64,000 bases of DNA from Vibrio caribbeanicus ATCC BAA-2122 (lineage in GTDB: Bacteria > Pseudomonadota > Gammaproteobacteria > Enterobacterales > Vibrionaceae), in contig NZ_AEIU01000096.1 of the NCBI RefSeq assembly GCF_000165125.1, positions 117,666-181,665 of the forward strand, written 5' to 3'. A program made the translations under genes and the position numbers. The stretch's first letter is position 1, and every line of letters starts with the position of its first letter. This document shows, one piece after another, positions 35,838 to 45,349 of this stretch. Below the pieces are notes generated by a model. That model was not told the DNA's origin. It searched no databases and saw only the letters and a program-made list of their open reading frames with translations.

Positions 35838-36683
35838 ATGAAACGGACTTTCCTGATAGCAGGTTCTATATTAATCCTGATGGCTTTCGGGTCAGTCCCA
35901 TATCACCTTCTTACCGCGAATACTTTTCCCTCACTCCAAGATAAAGAGAGAGTCGAAATAAATTTATCAACCCCAAAAAACTATTTTGATTTTAGTTTAA
36001 GTAAGTTAGACGAAGCATCTCTGGAGCAGATAAGGAATACAGTAAAAGCTCAATCAAAAAAGACTGAATCAATCCAAATTGATGAGGAAATGTTTGAAAA
36101 ATATTTGCAATACAAAGGAGCGTTAGAGACTCTTTCTCCGAGCTCAACCATCAACCTCGATTACATGATTTCACTCGACAATCAAATAAAAGGCCTTCAA
36201 CTTCAGTTCTTCACTAATGATGAAATTGAGCTCTTATTTGGTGAAGAGAATCTTCTTCGCCAATTTGCCATCAACAAAATACAAATTTCACAACAAGAAC
36301 TCTCCCATGACGAACGTTTATCTCTGCTAAATACGCTCATCAGTAATATGCCAGAACATATACAACAAGCAGAAAAAAACAATCAGCTGATTACTCACTT
36401 AGAAGAATTATCTGACCTTGAAGGACAAAACCTGCACCTTCGCCGTCAGGAGCTTGTGGGTAGCGAGGGAGCCGCACGCTTGGCAGATTTGGACGATCAA
36501 CGACAGCATTTTCAATCGGTTCTAGCAGGTTATTTTGTTGAGCGTAATGAGATACTAAAAAGCCAACAATTTTCAAACCAAGACCGTGAGGCTGCTATTG
36601 ATTACTTGAGATCTCAAAGGTTTCAAAAAAAGGACATCCGAAGAGTCTTAGCACTGGAACGTATACACGACCAAAATCAGTAA
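35838..36683 (+). CDS. lipB: Lipase-specific foldase (lipase chaperone, Lif)
   Basis: 281 residues, slightly short for the family. An N-terminal membrane anchor (residues about 5-25) is followed by a helical, charged body. The segment YFDFSLSKLDEASLEQI corresponds to the conserved Lif motif RxxFDY-type region near the N-terminus of the periplasmic domain. It wraps around the lipase to fix its fold and stays in the inner membrane. The lipase-foldase pairing makes the call firm although motif conservation is moderate. Confidence 0.87.
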   Translation: MKRTFLIAGSILILMAFGSVPYHLLTANTFPSLQDKERVEINLSTPKNYFDFSLSKLDEASLEQIRNTVKAQSKKTESIQIDEEMFEKYLQYKGALETLSPSSTINLDYMISLDNQIKGLQLQFFTNDEIELLFGEENLLRQFAINKIQISQQELSHDERLSLLNTLISNMPEHIQQAEKNNQLITHLEELSDLEGQNLHLRRQELVGSEGAARLADLDDQRQHFQSVLAGYFVERNEILKSQQFSNQDREAAIDYLRSQRFQKKDIRRVLALERIHDQNQ

Positions 36684-36695
36684 CGAGCAATACTC

Positions 36696-37262
36696 TCACC
36701 TAGTTTTTTTGTATATACATCCTTCAAGGTGGTCATCGACCATACCCACTGCTTGCATAAAAGCATAACAAATTGTTTCACCGACAAAAGAAAAACCATT
36801 CAATTTTAAAAAGCGGCTCATTGCTCTCGATTGTTCTGTAGCAGTAGGAATTTGGGATGGAGAGGACCAATGATTAATGATTGTTGAGTGATCAACAAAC
36901 TGCCACAACGCATCAGAGAGGCTTGAATATTCTTCAATTAAGTTCAATGAAGCACGAGCATTATTGAATACTGAACAAATTTTTCCACGATGCCTGATAA
37001 CGTCATAATTTTTAATGATATGATCCGCATGAGCATCATCTCGCATAGCCAGTTTACTAAGCTCATAATGCTCAAAGGCGCTCCGGTACGCGTCTCTTCT
37101 CTTCAAGATAGTAATCCAACTCAAGCCCGCCTGAGCTCCCTCTAAGGTAATAAACTCGAATAAGGTTCGATCATCAAAAACGGCTCTGCCCCACTCTCGA
37201 TTGTGATATTCGCGCTCTAGGGGATGTTTCATCGCCCACGCACACTCTATCTCGTGTTTCAA
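36696..37262 (-). CDS. tag: DNA-3-methyladenine glycosylase I
   Basis: 188 residues (E. coli Tag 187). It has the N-terminal CAWA, EYHNREWG, the LFEFITLEGAQAGLSW block and the C-terminal DDHLEGC; the Cys and His at both ends hold the structural zinc. It removes 3-methyladenine from alkylated DNA in base excision repair. Minus strand, converging on the foldase gene. Confidence 0.95.
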   Translation of the reverse strand: MKHEIECAWAMKHPLEREYHNREWGRAVFDDRTLFEFITLEGAQAGLSWITILKRRDAYRSAFEHYELSKLAMRDDAHADHIIKNYDVIRHRGKICSVFNNARASLNLIEEYSSLSDALWQFVDHSTIINHWSSPSQIPTATEQSRAMSRFLKLNGFSFVGETICYAFMQAVGMVDDHLEGCIYKKTR

Positions 37263-37342
37263 TTAATAACTCCTTGAGCCTGAATAAATGCAAGATACAC
37301 TACCGCCCTCCCAAAATATGAGAGGGCCTTGATGATACAAAC

Positions 37343-40300
37343 CTAATTTGGTAAGGCAACTCTGTGGAAAAGTCGATAAAGGACAGGAACAACAATTAAA
37401 GTCAGTATTGTCGCAAATCCAAGCCCGAACATAATCGTCACAGCCATTGGTTTGAAAAAGATATCCGGAAGTAGGGGCACCATACCTAATATCGTTGTAA
37501 TGGCTGCCATACATACAGGTCGAACACGACTAACCGCGGCATCCACCACCGCATCATAGGGATCTTTACCTGATTTCATTTCGATTTCAATTTGGTCGAG
37601 TAGAACGATACCATTTTTGAGCAACATTCCTGACAGACTTAGGAAACCGAGTAAAGCCATAAAGCCGAAGGGCGTATCCAAGGCCAACAATCCTGTTGTC
37701 ACTCCCATAATCGCTAATGGCACTGTAAGCCAGACAATCAAAGGCTCTTTGACAGAGTTAAACAAAAATACCGTAACTAAAAACATAAATAGATAGCCCA
37801 TCGGCATAGTACTAAATAGGGAAGCTTGGGCATCACCTGATGATTCATATTCTCCCCCCCACTCTAGCGAATAGCCTGCCGGTAATTGAATCTGATCAAT
37901 CTTCGGCATCAAGCGTTTTTGCAACGTAGCCGCAGTTTCCTCTCCAAGAATGTTGGGGTCAGCCATAACCGTCAGCGTTCTCTTACGATTCTTACGCATT
38001 ATTACCGGGTCTTCCCAGCGTATATCATAGCCCATCGTAACCTGTTGTAGTGGGATGTATTCACTCAGTGCCGGACTCCAAATTTTCATGCTTTCGATAT
38101 TGCGGATATCGACCCTTTCTTCTTCAGGCAACCTAGCCACTATAGGCATAAGTGTTGTCCCATCTCGGTACACACCAACCGCTTTTCCTGAAAATGACAT
38201 CGCCAAAAATTCATCAACATCAGATTTTGTGATCCCATATCGACGCGCTTGACTCTCATTAAATTTTGGCTCGATTACCTTAGTACGTTCACGCCAGTCA
38301 TGACGTATATTCGTCGCACCAGGATCGTCATTCATAATATCTTCGACTTGTCGGGCAAGACCGCGCAAGATGGTTGGATCAGAGCCAGTAATACGCGCTT
38401 CAATCTTAGCCCCGCTACTAGGCCCGAGTTCGATTTGCTTAAGTTTATAGTTCACCTCTGGGTATTTATTTTCAAGGTGGGCTCTAAATTGCTCCATCAA
38501 TGTGTGAAGTACACTGTAGTCAGTAACTCGAACAGTAATTTCACCATAGGCGGCATAACTTTTCTCAGGCGCATAAGTAAGCATAAACCTTTGCAAACCT
38601 TTACCGGCCGTTGTCGTTACATGTTCCACACCATCATGAGCGAACAGCCACGACTCTAAATCCTCAAGACGCTCGTTGGTGGATCTGATATCTGTTCCTT
38701 CTGGTAACCAAATATCGGTTTGAAATATCGGAGTTGTTGAAGAAGGAAAGAATGATTGCTTAACTTGTGTGAAACCTAAAATACTCGCCGCTAGCCCCAA
38801 TACTAGCACTGCAACCGTAGCCCATGCACGCTTCATACAAAATTCTAGGAAGCCCTTATAGACAACAAACAACACACCTTTGTAAGGGTCTGCATCTTCA
38901 TTGATATTCGCTTTTTGACCTTTGAAAAAAATATCGGCAAAAAAAGGCGTCAAAGAAATCGCTGTAAACCAACTCAACATTAGTGAAATCAGCAACACTG
39001 AAAATAGTGTTCCACAATATTCACCTGTGGCATCATCCGATAAGCCAATTGGAGCGAAAGCCGTTACTGCAATCACAGTAGCACCTAACAGAGGCCATTT
39101 TGTTTGGGTGACAATATCGGTCGCAGCCTGCATTCTCGATCGACCTTTTTGAGTACCAATCAAGATTCCCTCGACGATCACTATGGCATTATCAACTAAC
39201 ATTCCTAGGGCAATAACGAGCGCCCCAAGGGAGATACGCTGTAATTCAATGCCCATATACCTCATGAAAATAAAGGTGCCAAGTACGGTGAGCAATAGAA
39301 TGAGGCCAATAAGAAGGCCTGACCGAAGTCCCATAAAAAACAATAGTACTATGATAACGATAGCGACTGCCTGACCAAGACTCACGACAAAGCCACTTAC
39401 GGATTTGTCTACTTCTTTAGGCTGACTGTATATTTCAGAGATATCGATACCGACTGGTTGTTGATATTTTAACTCTGCCAAGCGACGACTAAAACCTTTA
39501 CCAACCTCTACAACATTAACTCCTTGAGCAAAGGCGATACCAAGGTTCAGCGCCAACTTACCGTTGTATGTGATAATATTATCTGGAACTTCGACGTATC
39601 CTCGAGAAATTTTCGCTACATCTTTCAGGTAGATAAGTCCCTGAGCCCCAGATTCTGTAATAATCAAATCGCCTAACTGATCAACATTTTCAAACTCACC
39701 GGTAGGCTGAATATGAATGTACTCATCACCAATGCGAATGGCACCAGCATCAGAAACTGCATTTTGAGTGGCTAACAAATTAAATACAGTATTAGGGTCG
39801 ATACCCAAGCTACTTAAACGCTTCATCGAAACTTCGATAAAAACTTGTTCCTGCTGCTGCCCAGACACTGATACTTTACTTACACCATCGACTAGCTCTA
39901 GCTCACGACGGAGATAATCTACGTAGTCGAGCAGTTCTTTATAGTTATACCCCTCACCAGTTACAGCGAGTAGGATCCCATACACATCACCGAAATCGTC
40001 AATAACCGAGGGCTCATTCACCCCTGGGGGTAACCTTTTTTTCAAGTCATTAACTTTTCGCCTCAACTCATCCCAGATTTGTGGCAGATCGTCGGGGCCA
40101 TAAGTCTTTTTCATTGACACTATGATCTGAGACAAGCCTCTACTCGTTATTGATTTGACTTCATCAACATAGGGCAATTGCTGAATCGCTTTTTCCAATG
40201 GATAAGAAACTTCCTCTTCGACTTGTTGGGGTGTTGCGCCCGGGTATGAGGTAATAACCATTGCATCTTTAATAGTAAAAGCAGGGTCTTCGAGTCGGCC

Positions 40301-40441
40301 AAGACCTAAAAACGCATTAATGCCACCAATTAAAAAAATCAGAGCGATCATCCAACTTATTACCCGATTACGGATAAAATAAGCAGCAATTCCGGTCACA
40401 TTATTGTCGTCGTGTAAATTTTGATTGCCACTACTCATCAT
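37343..40441 (-). CDS. vexK: RND multidrug efflux permease (VexK-like)
   Basis: 1032 residues with twelve membrane segments and two large periplasmic loops. It has SYPGATPQQVEEEVSYPLE near the start, the intramembrane ALVIALGMLVDNAIVIVEG with the proton-relay Asp pair region, and GFMALLGFLSLSGMLLKNGIVLLDQ in the second half. It belongs to the hydrophobe/amphiphile efflux group. Two adaptor genes precede it, as in V. cholerae vexIJK next to tag and psp; the symbol is given by synteny. No TolC gene is present, so it must borrow one. It overlaps the upstream adaptor by 11 bases. Confidence 0.88.
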   Translation of the reverse strand: MMSSGNQNLHDDNNVTGIAAYFIRNRVISWMIALIFLIGGINAFLGLGRLEDPAFTIKDAMVITSYPGATPQQVEEEVSYPLEKAIQQLPYVDEVKSITSRGLSQIIVSMKKTYGPDDLPQIWDELRRKVNDLKKRLPPGVNEPSVIDDFGDVYGILLAVTGEGYNYKELLDYVDYLRRELELVDGVSKVSVSGQQQEQVFIEVSMKRLSSLGIDPNTVFNLLATQNAVSDAGAIRIGDEYIHIQPTGEFENVDQLGDLIITESGAQGLIYLKDVAKISRGYVEVPDNIITYNGKLALNLGIAFAQGVNVVEVGKGFSRRLAELKYQQPVGIDISEIYSQPKEVDKSVSGFVVSLGQAVAIVIIVLLFFMGLRSGLLIGLILLLTVLGTFIFMRYMGIELQRISLGALVIALGMLVDNAIVIVEGILIGTQKGRSRMQAATDIVTQTKWPLLGATVIAVTAFAPIGLSDDATGEYCGTLFSVLLISLMLSWFTAISLTPFFADIFFKGQKANINEDADPYKGVLFVVYKGFLEFCMKRAWATVAVLVLGLAASILGFTQVKQSFFPSSTTPIFQTDIWLPEGTDIRSTNERLEDLESWLFAHDGVEHVTTTAGKGLQRFMLTYAPEKSYAAYGEITVRVTDYSVLHTLMEQFRAHLENKYPEVNYKLKQIELGPSSGAKIEARITGSDPTILRGLARQVEDIMNDDPGATNIRHDWRERTKVIEPKFNESQARRYGITKSDVDEFLAMSFSGKAVGVYRDGTTLMPIVARLPEEERVDIRNIESMKIWSPALSEYIPLQQVTMGYDIRWEDPVIMRKNRKRTLTVMADPNILGEETAATLQKRLMPKIDQIQLPAGYSLEWGGEYESSGDAQASLFSTMPMGYLFMFLVTVFLFNSVKEPLIVWLTVPLAIMGVTTGLLALDTPFGFMALLGFLSLSGMLLKNGIVLLDQIEIEMKSGKDPYDAVVDAAVSRVRPVCMAAITTILGMVPLLPDIFFKPMAVTIMFGLGFATILTLIVVPVLYRLFHRVALPN

Positions 40442-41519
40442 CTGCTCCCTGCTCTATTACTTCTACCTTTATTCCCTCTCTCAACCGAGAAATACCCGCA
40501 ATAACAACGTACTCACCACGACTTAATCCATCGAGTATTTGTACTGAGTCCTTATGAGCCTTACCAGCAATTACTTGCTTTTTTATTACCGTATTATCTT
40601 CTTTAACACACCATACATATTTCTTGTCACGCGCTAGATCATCGCCGTCCGCGTTAAAGATGGCTTCAATTGGAACATGAACTACATTACCAACATCCAT
40701 GTCAATATTTTGATTCTTTGCCGTTACCTCAACCGCCATTCCATCCAGGATATACTCTTCTTTTGGCATCGGCATAATCAACGTCACAGTGAATGTTGCA
40801 GTCTGAGGATCTGGCTCAGTGGTAAACTCTTTAATGCGAGCATCGTATTCATTACCACTAGGAACCTTAACAATAGCTTCTACCTGGGACAGTGCCTCTT
40901 TGCTTGACTGTTTTATGTATAAACGATCTGGCAACTGTATTAGCACTTCAATATTTTCTGTACTTTGTATATTAACTATCTGTTGACCTACTCGAACATT
41001 TTCAAATTGGTCAGTATTAACTCGAGAAATAATGCCATCAACTGGAGCACGTAGTTTAGTGTAAGATAGACGTAGTTTTGCTAAGTCCAGTTCTGCTTTG
41101 GCAATTTGTCGGTTCGCTGCAATCTCATCGAATTGTGATTTGGCAAGCGACCCCTTATCAACCAATGCCTTAGAACGACTATATTGGCTATCAACGACAT
41201 TATAGCGAGCCAAAGCATTATCAACATCCAGCTTATAATCTGTAGGATCTAGCTGTGCTATGATCGCCCCTTTTTTTAATCTATCTCCCTCTTTAACGTA
41301 CAATTTGATAATTTCTCCAGCGACTCTAAAGCTCAGGTGGGAACGATCAGCAGCATGAGCAACTGCGGGAAAATAGAGCTTATCACCACCTGAAGTTCGA
41401 TTAGATAGTTTAACAACCTTGACTTTAGGTGGAACAACTTCTGTATTTTCTGGGTCTTTACCACAGCCAACTAATAACACCGTACTGAGCGACAATAAAT
41501 AATAGAAGTAACGATTCAT
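40431..41519 (-). CDS. vexJ: RND efflux periplasmic adaptor, lipoprotein (second of two)
   Basis: About 362 residues when started at 41519. The lipoprotein signal is MNRYFYYLLSLSTVLLVGC. A lipoyl-like domain (VKEGDRLKKGAIIAQLDPTDY), an alpha-helical hairpin and the second lipoyl half (LRAPVDGIISRV) follow. The start at 41519 places GAGG eight bases upstream and leaves one base after the previous gene; longer in-frame starts overlap that gene and lack a signal. It bridges the pump to an outer-membrane channel. Confidence 0.85.
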   Translation of the reverse strand: MNRYFYYLLSLSTVLLVGCGKDPENTEVVPPKVKVVKLSNRTSGGDKLYFPAVAHAADRSHLSFRVAGEIIKLYVKEGDRLKKGAIIAQLDPTDYKLDVDNALARYNVVDSQYSRSKALVDKGSLAKSQFDEIAANRQIAKAELDLAKLRLSYTKLRAPVDGIISRVNTDQFENVRVGQQIVNIQSTENIEVLIQLPDRLYIKQSSKEALSQVEAIVKVPSGNEYDARIKEFTTEPDPQTATFTVTLIMPMPKEEYILDGMAVEVTAKNQNIDMDVGNVVHVPIEAIFNADGDDLARDKKYVWCVKEDNTVIKKQVIAGKAHKDSVQILDGLSRGEYVVIAGISRLREGIKVEVIEQGADDE

Positions 41520-41520
41520 T

Positions 41521-42558
41521 TTATAAGCCTCGCTCTTTGATCCATTCACGCACTTTATCGCCAGACTTAAGTCCACCAACGCCAGAAGCAACGATCTTGT
41601 CTCCATTCTCAAGACCTTGTTCTATTTGTCTTATCTCATTCAAAATCACCTTTACTTTCTCAACAGTACCGTCTGATTCCACTCTCCAAACATAAGTGTG
41701 CCCATCCGTTTCTATAACAGCGGATTTGGGGATAGGAGTCGCTTTTATCGCGTCCATTTTTACATGAACGTTTCCTGCCATGCCGGGCAATATCCCCACA
41801 CCTTGAGGGCTTTCCATTACCATGGTCACTTTGTAGGAACCAGTTTTAGGATCAGCTTCGGTATCTACTTCCTGAAAAGCCAATGAGTAATGATGATCGG
41901 GAAAAGAGTCAAAAGTCATCGTCGCGTCAATATTTGGACCACCCGCAAACCGATTTAAAAGCTGGTTAGGTAATTGAAAAATTACTTTTATCAACTGATT
42001 TGTTTGTATGTTCATAATGCCCTGTTTGGCATCTACGAATTCAAACCGCTCTGCTGGTAATAGGGAAATTGTCCCGCTGTACGGTGCCGTTAGTCTTGTA
42101 TAACCGAGGTTTGCTTTGGCTTGTTCTAATTGAGCTATCGACGAATTATAGTTAGCCTTCGCTTGGTCAAAATCTTGCTCAGAAACAACTTTGTCAGCAC
42201 GCAGCTTTTTATAACGTTCAAATTGAACGCTTGCCAATAAATACTTCGCCCGCGCCTGCTGCTCTAACAGTGAGTATTCATCAGCATCAAGAGATGCAAG
42301 TACTTCTCCCTTTTCAACTCTTTGTCCAGCATTGACTAAAATAGTTTCTATCTGGCCAGGTACTCGAAACGTCAATACTGCTTTATCTCCTGCCTCAGAA
42401 CTCGCGGGGAAATTTCGTTCAAAAACGTTATTGTCGACAGATACAGTAAATAACTTGGCAGGCCTAGATTCTGGCTCTTCTGTGGGTGGAAGGTCTTTAT
42501 TACAACCATACAAAATGGTCGTGCTGAGAAGTAACAATATCGGTTTATACATAATCAT
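41521..42558 (-). CDS. vexI: RND efflux periplasmic adaptor, lipoprotein (first of two)
   Basis: 345 residues. The lipobox is TILYGC. Lipoyl halves are NAGQRVEKGEVLASLDADEY and YTRLTAPYSGTISLL, joined by a helical hairpin; barrel domains follow. It is the first gene of the minus-strand group adaptor-adaptor-pump. Having two related but distinct adaptors suggests a mixed adaptor ring, as shown to be needed in some Vibrio and enterobacterial pumps. Confidence 0.85.
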   Translation of the reverse strand: MIMYKPILLLLSTTILYGCNKDLPPTEEPESRPAKLFTVSVDNNVFERNFPASSEAGDKAVLTFRVPGQIETILVNAGQRVEKGEVLASLDADEYSLLEQQARAKYLLASVQFERYKKLRADKVVSEQDFDQAKANYNSSIAQLEQAKANLGYTRLTAPYSGTISLLPAERFEFVDAKQGIMNIQTNQLIKVIFQLPNQLLNRFAGGPNIDATMTFDSFPDHHYSLAFQEVDTEADPKTGSYKVTMVMESPQGVGILPGMAGNVHVKMDAIKATPIPKSAVIETDGHTYVWRVESDGTVEKVKVILNEIRQIEQGLENGDKIVASGVGGLKSGDKVREWIKERGL

Positions 42559-42699
42559 CCATCCAAAGCAAGCTAGTAGCGGTTAAGATAGATGAATGAC
42601 AAAGCAACTTCCATAAAGATGTGGCTAAATTATTATACGAAATAATAGTTTAGCCACTAGATGTGCGGGATATCTCAATTTTCGGTAACAAACTATTGC

Positions 42700-42717
42700 C
42701 CAGTGCCGCAGCACTGG
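42700..42717 (-). terminator. Hairpin after pspC, weak terminator
   Basis: A perfect seven-base stem CCAGTGC/GCACTGG with a four-base loop, just after the pspC stop codon on the minus strand. The following bases (GCAATAGTTTGTT) have only a weak T-run, so termination may be partial. Confidence 0.4.
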
Positions 42718-42721
42718 ACAA

Positions 42722-43111
42722 TTATAACGCATTGAACTCTTTGTTTACTTGGTAAGCATCAGAGGTTACATAGGCTTCGATAGACTGTATTTTCTCTTCA
42801 ACATTATCAAAATCTCGCTCGAGTCTATCCAAAAGTAACTCCGGAGAAGAGCCTTTTTGCCAAGGTTTATTTTTGAGCGTGTGCTCATGCTCCGACCGAA
42901 TGGCCTCAACGTAATTGGGTGGTTGTTTCTCTATCATAAATGACAATGCAATATAGATGAGAAGAATAAGAAAGGTTCCCCCCAAGAGCAAGGCAGAAAT
43001 CACTGAAATTCTTACCAACCAGACTTCAAGCGAAAGGTAATTGGCTAAGCCAGCACAAACCCCTGAGATCTTTCCATTTTCAGTATCTCGATATAATTCA
43101 CGTTTAATCAT
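42722..43111 (-). CDS. pspC: Phage shock protein C
   Basis: 129 residues. The PspC domain is visible at the start (ELYRDTENGKISGVCAGLANYLSLEVWLVRI), followed by one membrane segment and a charged C-terminal tail. It is an inner-membrane protein that, with PspB, senses membrane damage and releases PspF from PspA. The start overlaps pspB by eight bases. Confidence 0.94.
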   Translation of the reverse strand: MIKRELYRDTENGKISGVCAGLANYLSLEVWLVRISVISALLLGGTFLILLIYIALSFMIEKQPPNYVEAIRSEHEHTLKNKPWQKGSSPELLLDRLERDFDNVEEKIQSIEAYVTSDAYQVNKEFNAL

Positions 43112-43337
43112 AATTTTGTCTCCAAGTCGGCGACTCTGAGTCGAGAATACGCTCTAGTGTTTCTACTCTCATTTGCATCGACTCTGCTTTCTTGGATAAA
43201 TGTTCCAGCCTTGTTAAATCCTCAGCAGACAGACCAGCACTTGCGTGTTTTTTGCTCCGATAGTGTAAAAACAGCCACAGCGGGGCAACAAATATCAAAA
43301 AGACGGTTAATGGTCCTGCGATTAAAAATGAAGACAT
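43104..43337 (-). CDS. pspB: Phage shock protein B
   Basis: 77 residues: one N-terminal membrane helix (LTVFLIFVAPLWLFLHYRSK) and a coiled-coil tail (LEHLSKKAESMQMRVETLERIL). This matches PspB (74 in E. coli). It works with PspC in stress sensing. It lies 51 bases after pspA and overlaps pspC. Confidence 0.94.
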   Translation of the reverse strand: MSSFLIAGPLTVFLIFVAPLWLFLHYRSKKHASAGLSAEDLTRLEHLSKKAESMQMRVETLERILDSESPTWRQNYD

Positions 43338-43388
43338 GATCTGCTCCTAGTATCAAATTAGCCAAGCTGTCCAAAATAGCCGGTTTAG

Positions 43389-44060
43389 TTATTGTTTATC
43401 TTGTTGCATTTTTTGTTTTAAGTTTGCCAGTTCCTTCTCTATTTCATCATCCGCCTTTAACTCAGCAAACTCTTGCTCTAGAGACTTAGAATTTCCTGTT
43501 TGAGCGTAGAGGTCAGCTTCTGCTTCCATCTCATCAATTTTTCTTGAGTATTGCTCAAACTTGGCAAACGCTTCACTGGTTCTTGATGTATGGAGATGTT
43601 TCTGTACATCACGGCGATTAGAGGCGGTACTATTCCGAATAGCAAGTGCCTGCTGTTTTGCGCGTGTCTCGGTAATTTTAGCTTCTAATTTACCGATTTC
43701 TCCGGTGAGCTTTTCGATAGTCTCTTCGACTAAGGTTTGTTCTGTAAGTAGCCCCTTGAGAACGTCTTGAGTCTTTTGCTTTTCAACCAAAGCCGAGCGC
43801 GCTAGATCATCTCGCTGTTTAGTTAGCGCCAATGTTGCTTTTTCTTGCCAATCTTCAATACAAGCTTGGATCGATTCCACTTTGCGAGAAAGTTCCTTCT
43901 GGTCTGCAATTGCCTTCGCAGAATTAGTACGAACTTCAACTAAAGTATCTTCCATTTCCTGAATAATAAGACGAATCATTTTTTCAGGGTCTTCTGCTTT
44001 GTCTAACAATGCGCTGATATTCGAATTGACGATGTCGGCAAATCTAGAAAAAATACCCAT
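43389..44060 (-). CDS. pspA: Phage shock protein A
   Basis: 223 residues from ATG 44060 (MGIFSRFADIVNSNISALLDKAEDPEKM, the family start); an in-frame start seven codons upstream is disfavoured. The whole protein is a long coiled coil of the PspA/IM30 (ESCRT-III-like) family. It binds PspF to keep the operon silent and, when induced, coats and stabilises the damaged inner membrane. First gene of pspABC, controlled by the sigma-54 promoter at 44118-44133. Confidence 0.96.
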   Translation of the reverse strand: MGIFSRFADIVNSNISALLDKAEDPEKMIRLIIQEMEDTLVEVRTNSAKAIADQKELSRKVESIQACIEDWQEKATLALTKQRDDLARSALVEKQKTQDVLKGLLTEQTLVEETIEKLTGEIGKLEAKITETRAKQQALAIRNSTASNRRDVQKHLHTSRTSEAFAKFEQYSRKIDEMEAEADLYAQTGNSKSLEQEFAELKADDEIEKELANLKQKMQQDKQ

Positions 44061-44117
44061 AACTAGCTCCTTTTTTCCCAAAATAGTAATGTGCGATTTA
44101 AATATATTTTAGAAGTA

Positions 44118-44133
44118 ATCAAAACTTGTGCCA
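44118..44133 (-). promoter_or_regulatory. Sigma-54 promoter of pspABC
   Basis: On the minus strand, TTGGCACAAGTTTTGAT carries the -24 element TGGCAC with GG placed ten bases before the -12 position. The -12 element reads TTGAT, with GA instead of the usual GC. It lies about 60 bases before the pspA start and beside the divergent pspF gene, exactly where the E. coli psp promoter is. Confidence 0.8.
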
Positions 44134-44239
44134 AAAATAAAAACCATTAATATCAGCAACTTAAAAACGTTGCTATTGAAAAATGAAATAAGGTGTGTTG
44201 AATTTACCTATAGTTGGTAAAAATAACCAAGGTACACTT

Positions 44240-45226
44240 ATGGCACAAAATCTTATTGGTCAGTCTCCGGCTTTTCTCAGTATTCTGGATAAAGTTTCAC
44301 AACTCGCACCTATTGAACGCCCCGTTTTAATTATCGGTGAAAGAGGCACGGGCAAGGAACTTATCGCTCAAAGGCTACATTTTCTCTCTAAAAGATGGGA
44401 ACAGCCACTCATCTCGGTAAACTGCTCAACTTTGGATGAAAACTTGATCGGGAGCGAGCTATTTGGTCACGAACAAGGAGCATTCACGGGAGCGAAAGCA
44501 AAACATAAAGGGCGTTTTGAACGCGCTGAAAAAGGGACCTTATTCCTCGACGAACTCGCAACGACACCGCTCTTTGTACAAGAAAAACTCCTCAGAGTAA
44601 TCGAGTATGGTCACTATGAAAGGATCGGTGGACATACATCCCTAAATGCCGATGTCAGAATCATAGGTGCAACCAATGCCAACCTACCTGAAATGGCCTC
44701 CAAAGGGCGATTTAGACCAGACTTACTCGATCGATTAGCATTTGATGTTATTCATTTGCCCCCTTTGCGAGAAAGGAAAGAAGATATCATACCTCTCGCT
44801 GAACACTACGCCATCAAAATGTGCAGAGAACTCGAACTGGAGTATTTCGCCGGTTTTAGTACGCTAGCTCAACAAAGCCTCCTAGACTATCACTGGCCCG
44901 GAAATATCAGAGAGTTGAAAAATGTTGTTGAACGGGCGGTCTATCAAAACCATAATTCCATGACCCCCATTGAGTCATTGTTGTTTAATCCATTTAGCGC
45001 GGATTGGCAGTCAGAAAGCCGAGATACAGCAATTAATCTGGATCAGGAAGAAACTCAGGTCGAGTTCCCTATAGATTTTAAACTATGGCAGGAATGTCAA
45101 GATCGCGTGATTCTAAAAAAAGCACTCAAACAAAGCCAATATAATCAACGCAAAGCAGCAGAACTCCTCGGGCTAAGCTACCATCAATTAAGAGGAATGG
45201 TGCGTAAATATGATCTCTCAAATTGA
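44240..45226 (+). CDS. pspF: PspF, sigma-54-dependent activator of psp genes
   Basis: About 328 residues from ATG 44240, which aligns with the family start (LIGQSPAFLSILDKVSQLAPIERPVLIIGERGTGKE). It is an AAA+ activator without a receiver domain: Walker A GERGTGKE, the sigma-54-contacting GAFTGA loop, Walker B LFLDELA, and a C-terminal Fis-type helix-turn-helix (YNQRKAAELLGLSYHQL). An upstream GTG/TTG start (44195/44198) is in frame but lacks family support. Divergent from pspA. PspA inhibits it by direct binding. Confidence 0.95.
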   Translation: MAQNLIGQSPAFLSILDKVSQLAPIERPVLIIGERGTGKELIAQRLHFLSKRWEQPLISVNCSTLDENLIGSELFGHEQGAFTGAKAKHKGRFERAEKGTLFLDELATTPLFVQEKLLRVIEYGHYERIGGHTSLNADVRIIGATNANLPEMASKGRFRPDLLDRLAFDVIHLPPLRERKEDIIPLAEHYAIKMCRELELEYFAGFSTLAQQSLLDYHWPGNIRELKNVVERAVYQNHNSMTPIESLLFNPFSADWQSESRDTAINLDQEETQVEFPIDFKLWQECQDRVILKKALKQSQYNQRKAAELLGLSYHQLRGMVRKYDLSN

Positions 45227-45349
45227 TCAGTTTATAAGATAGAGTCTAAGTTAGACCTAAAATAGTCTTTTATTTACTAGCACATAAATAATAAAATGAG
45301 GCATAATAGTGAGTTACTTCGTGCTTTGGCCCAACGAGTTTTTCGTATT

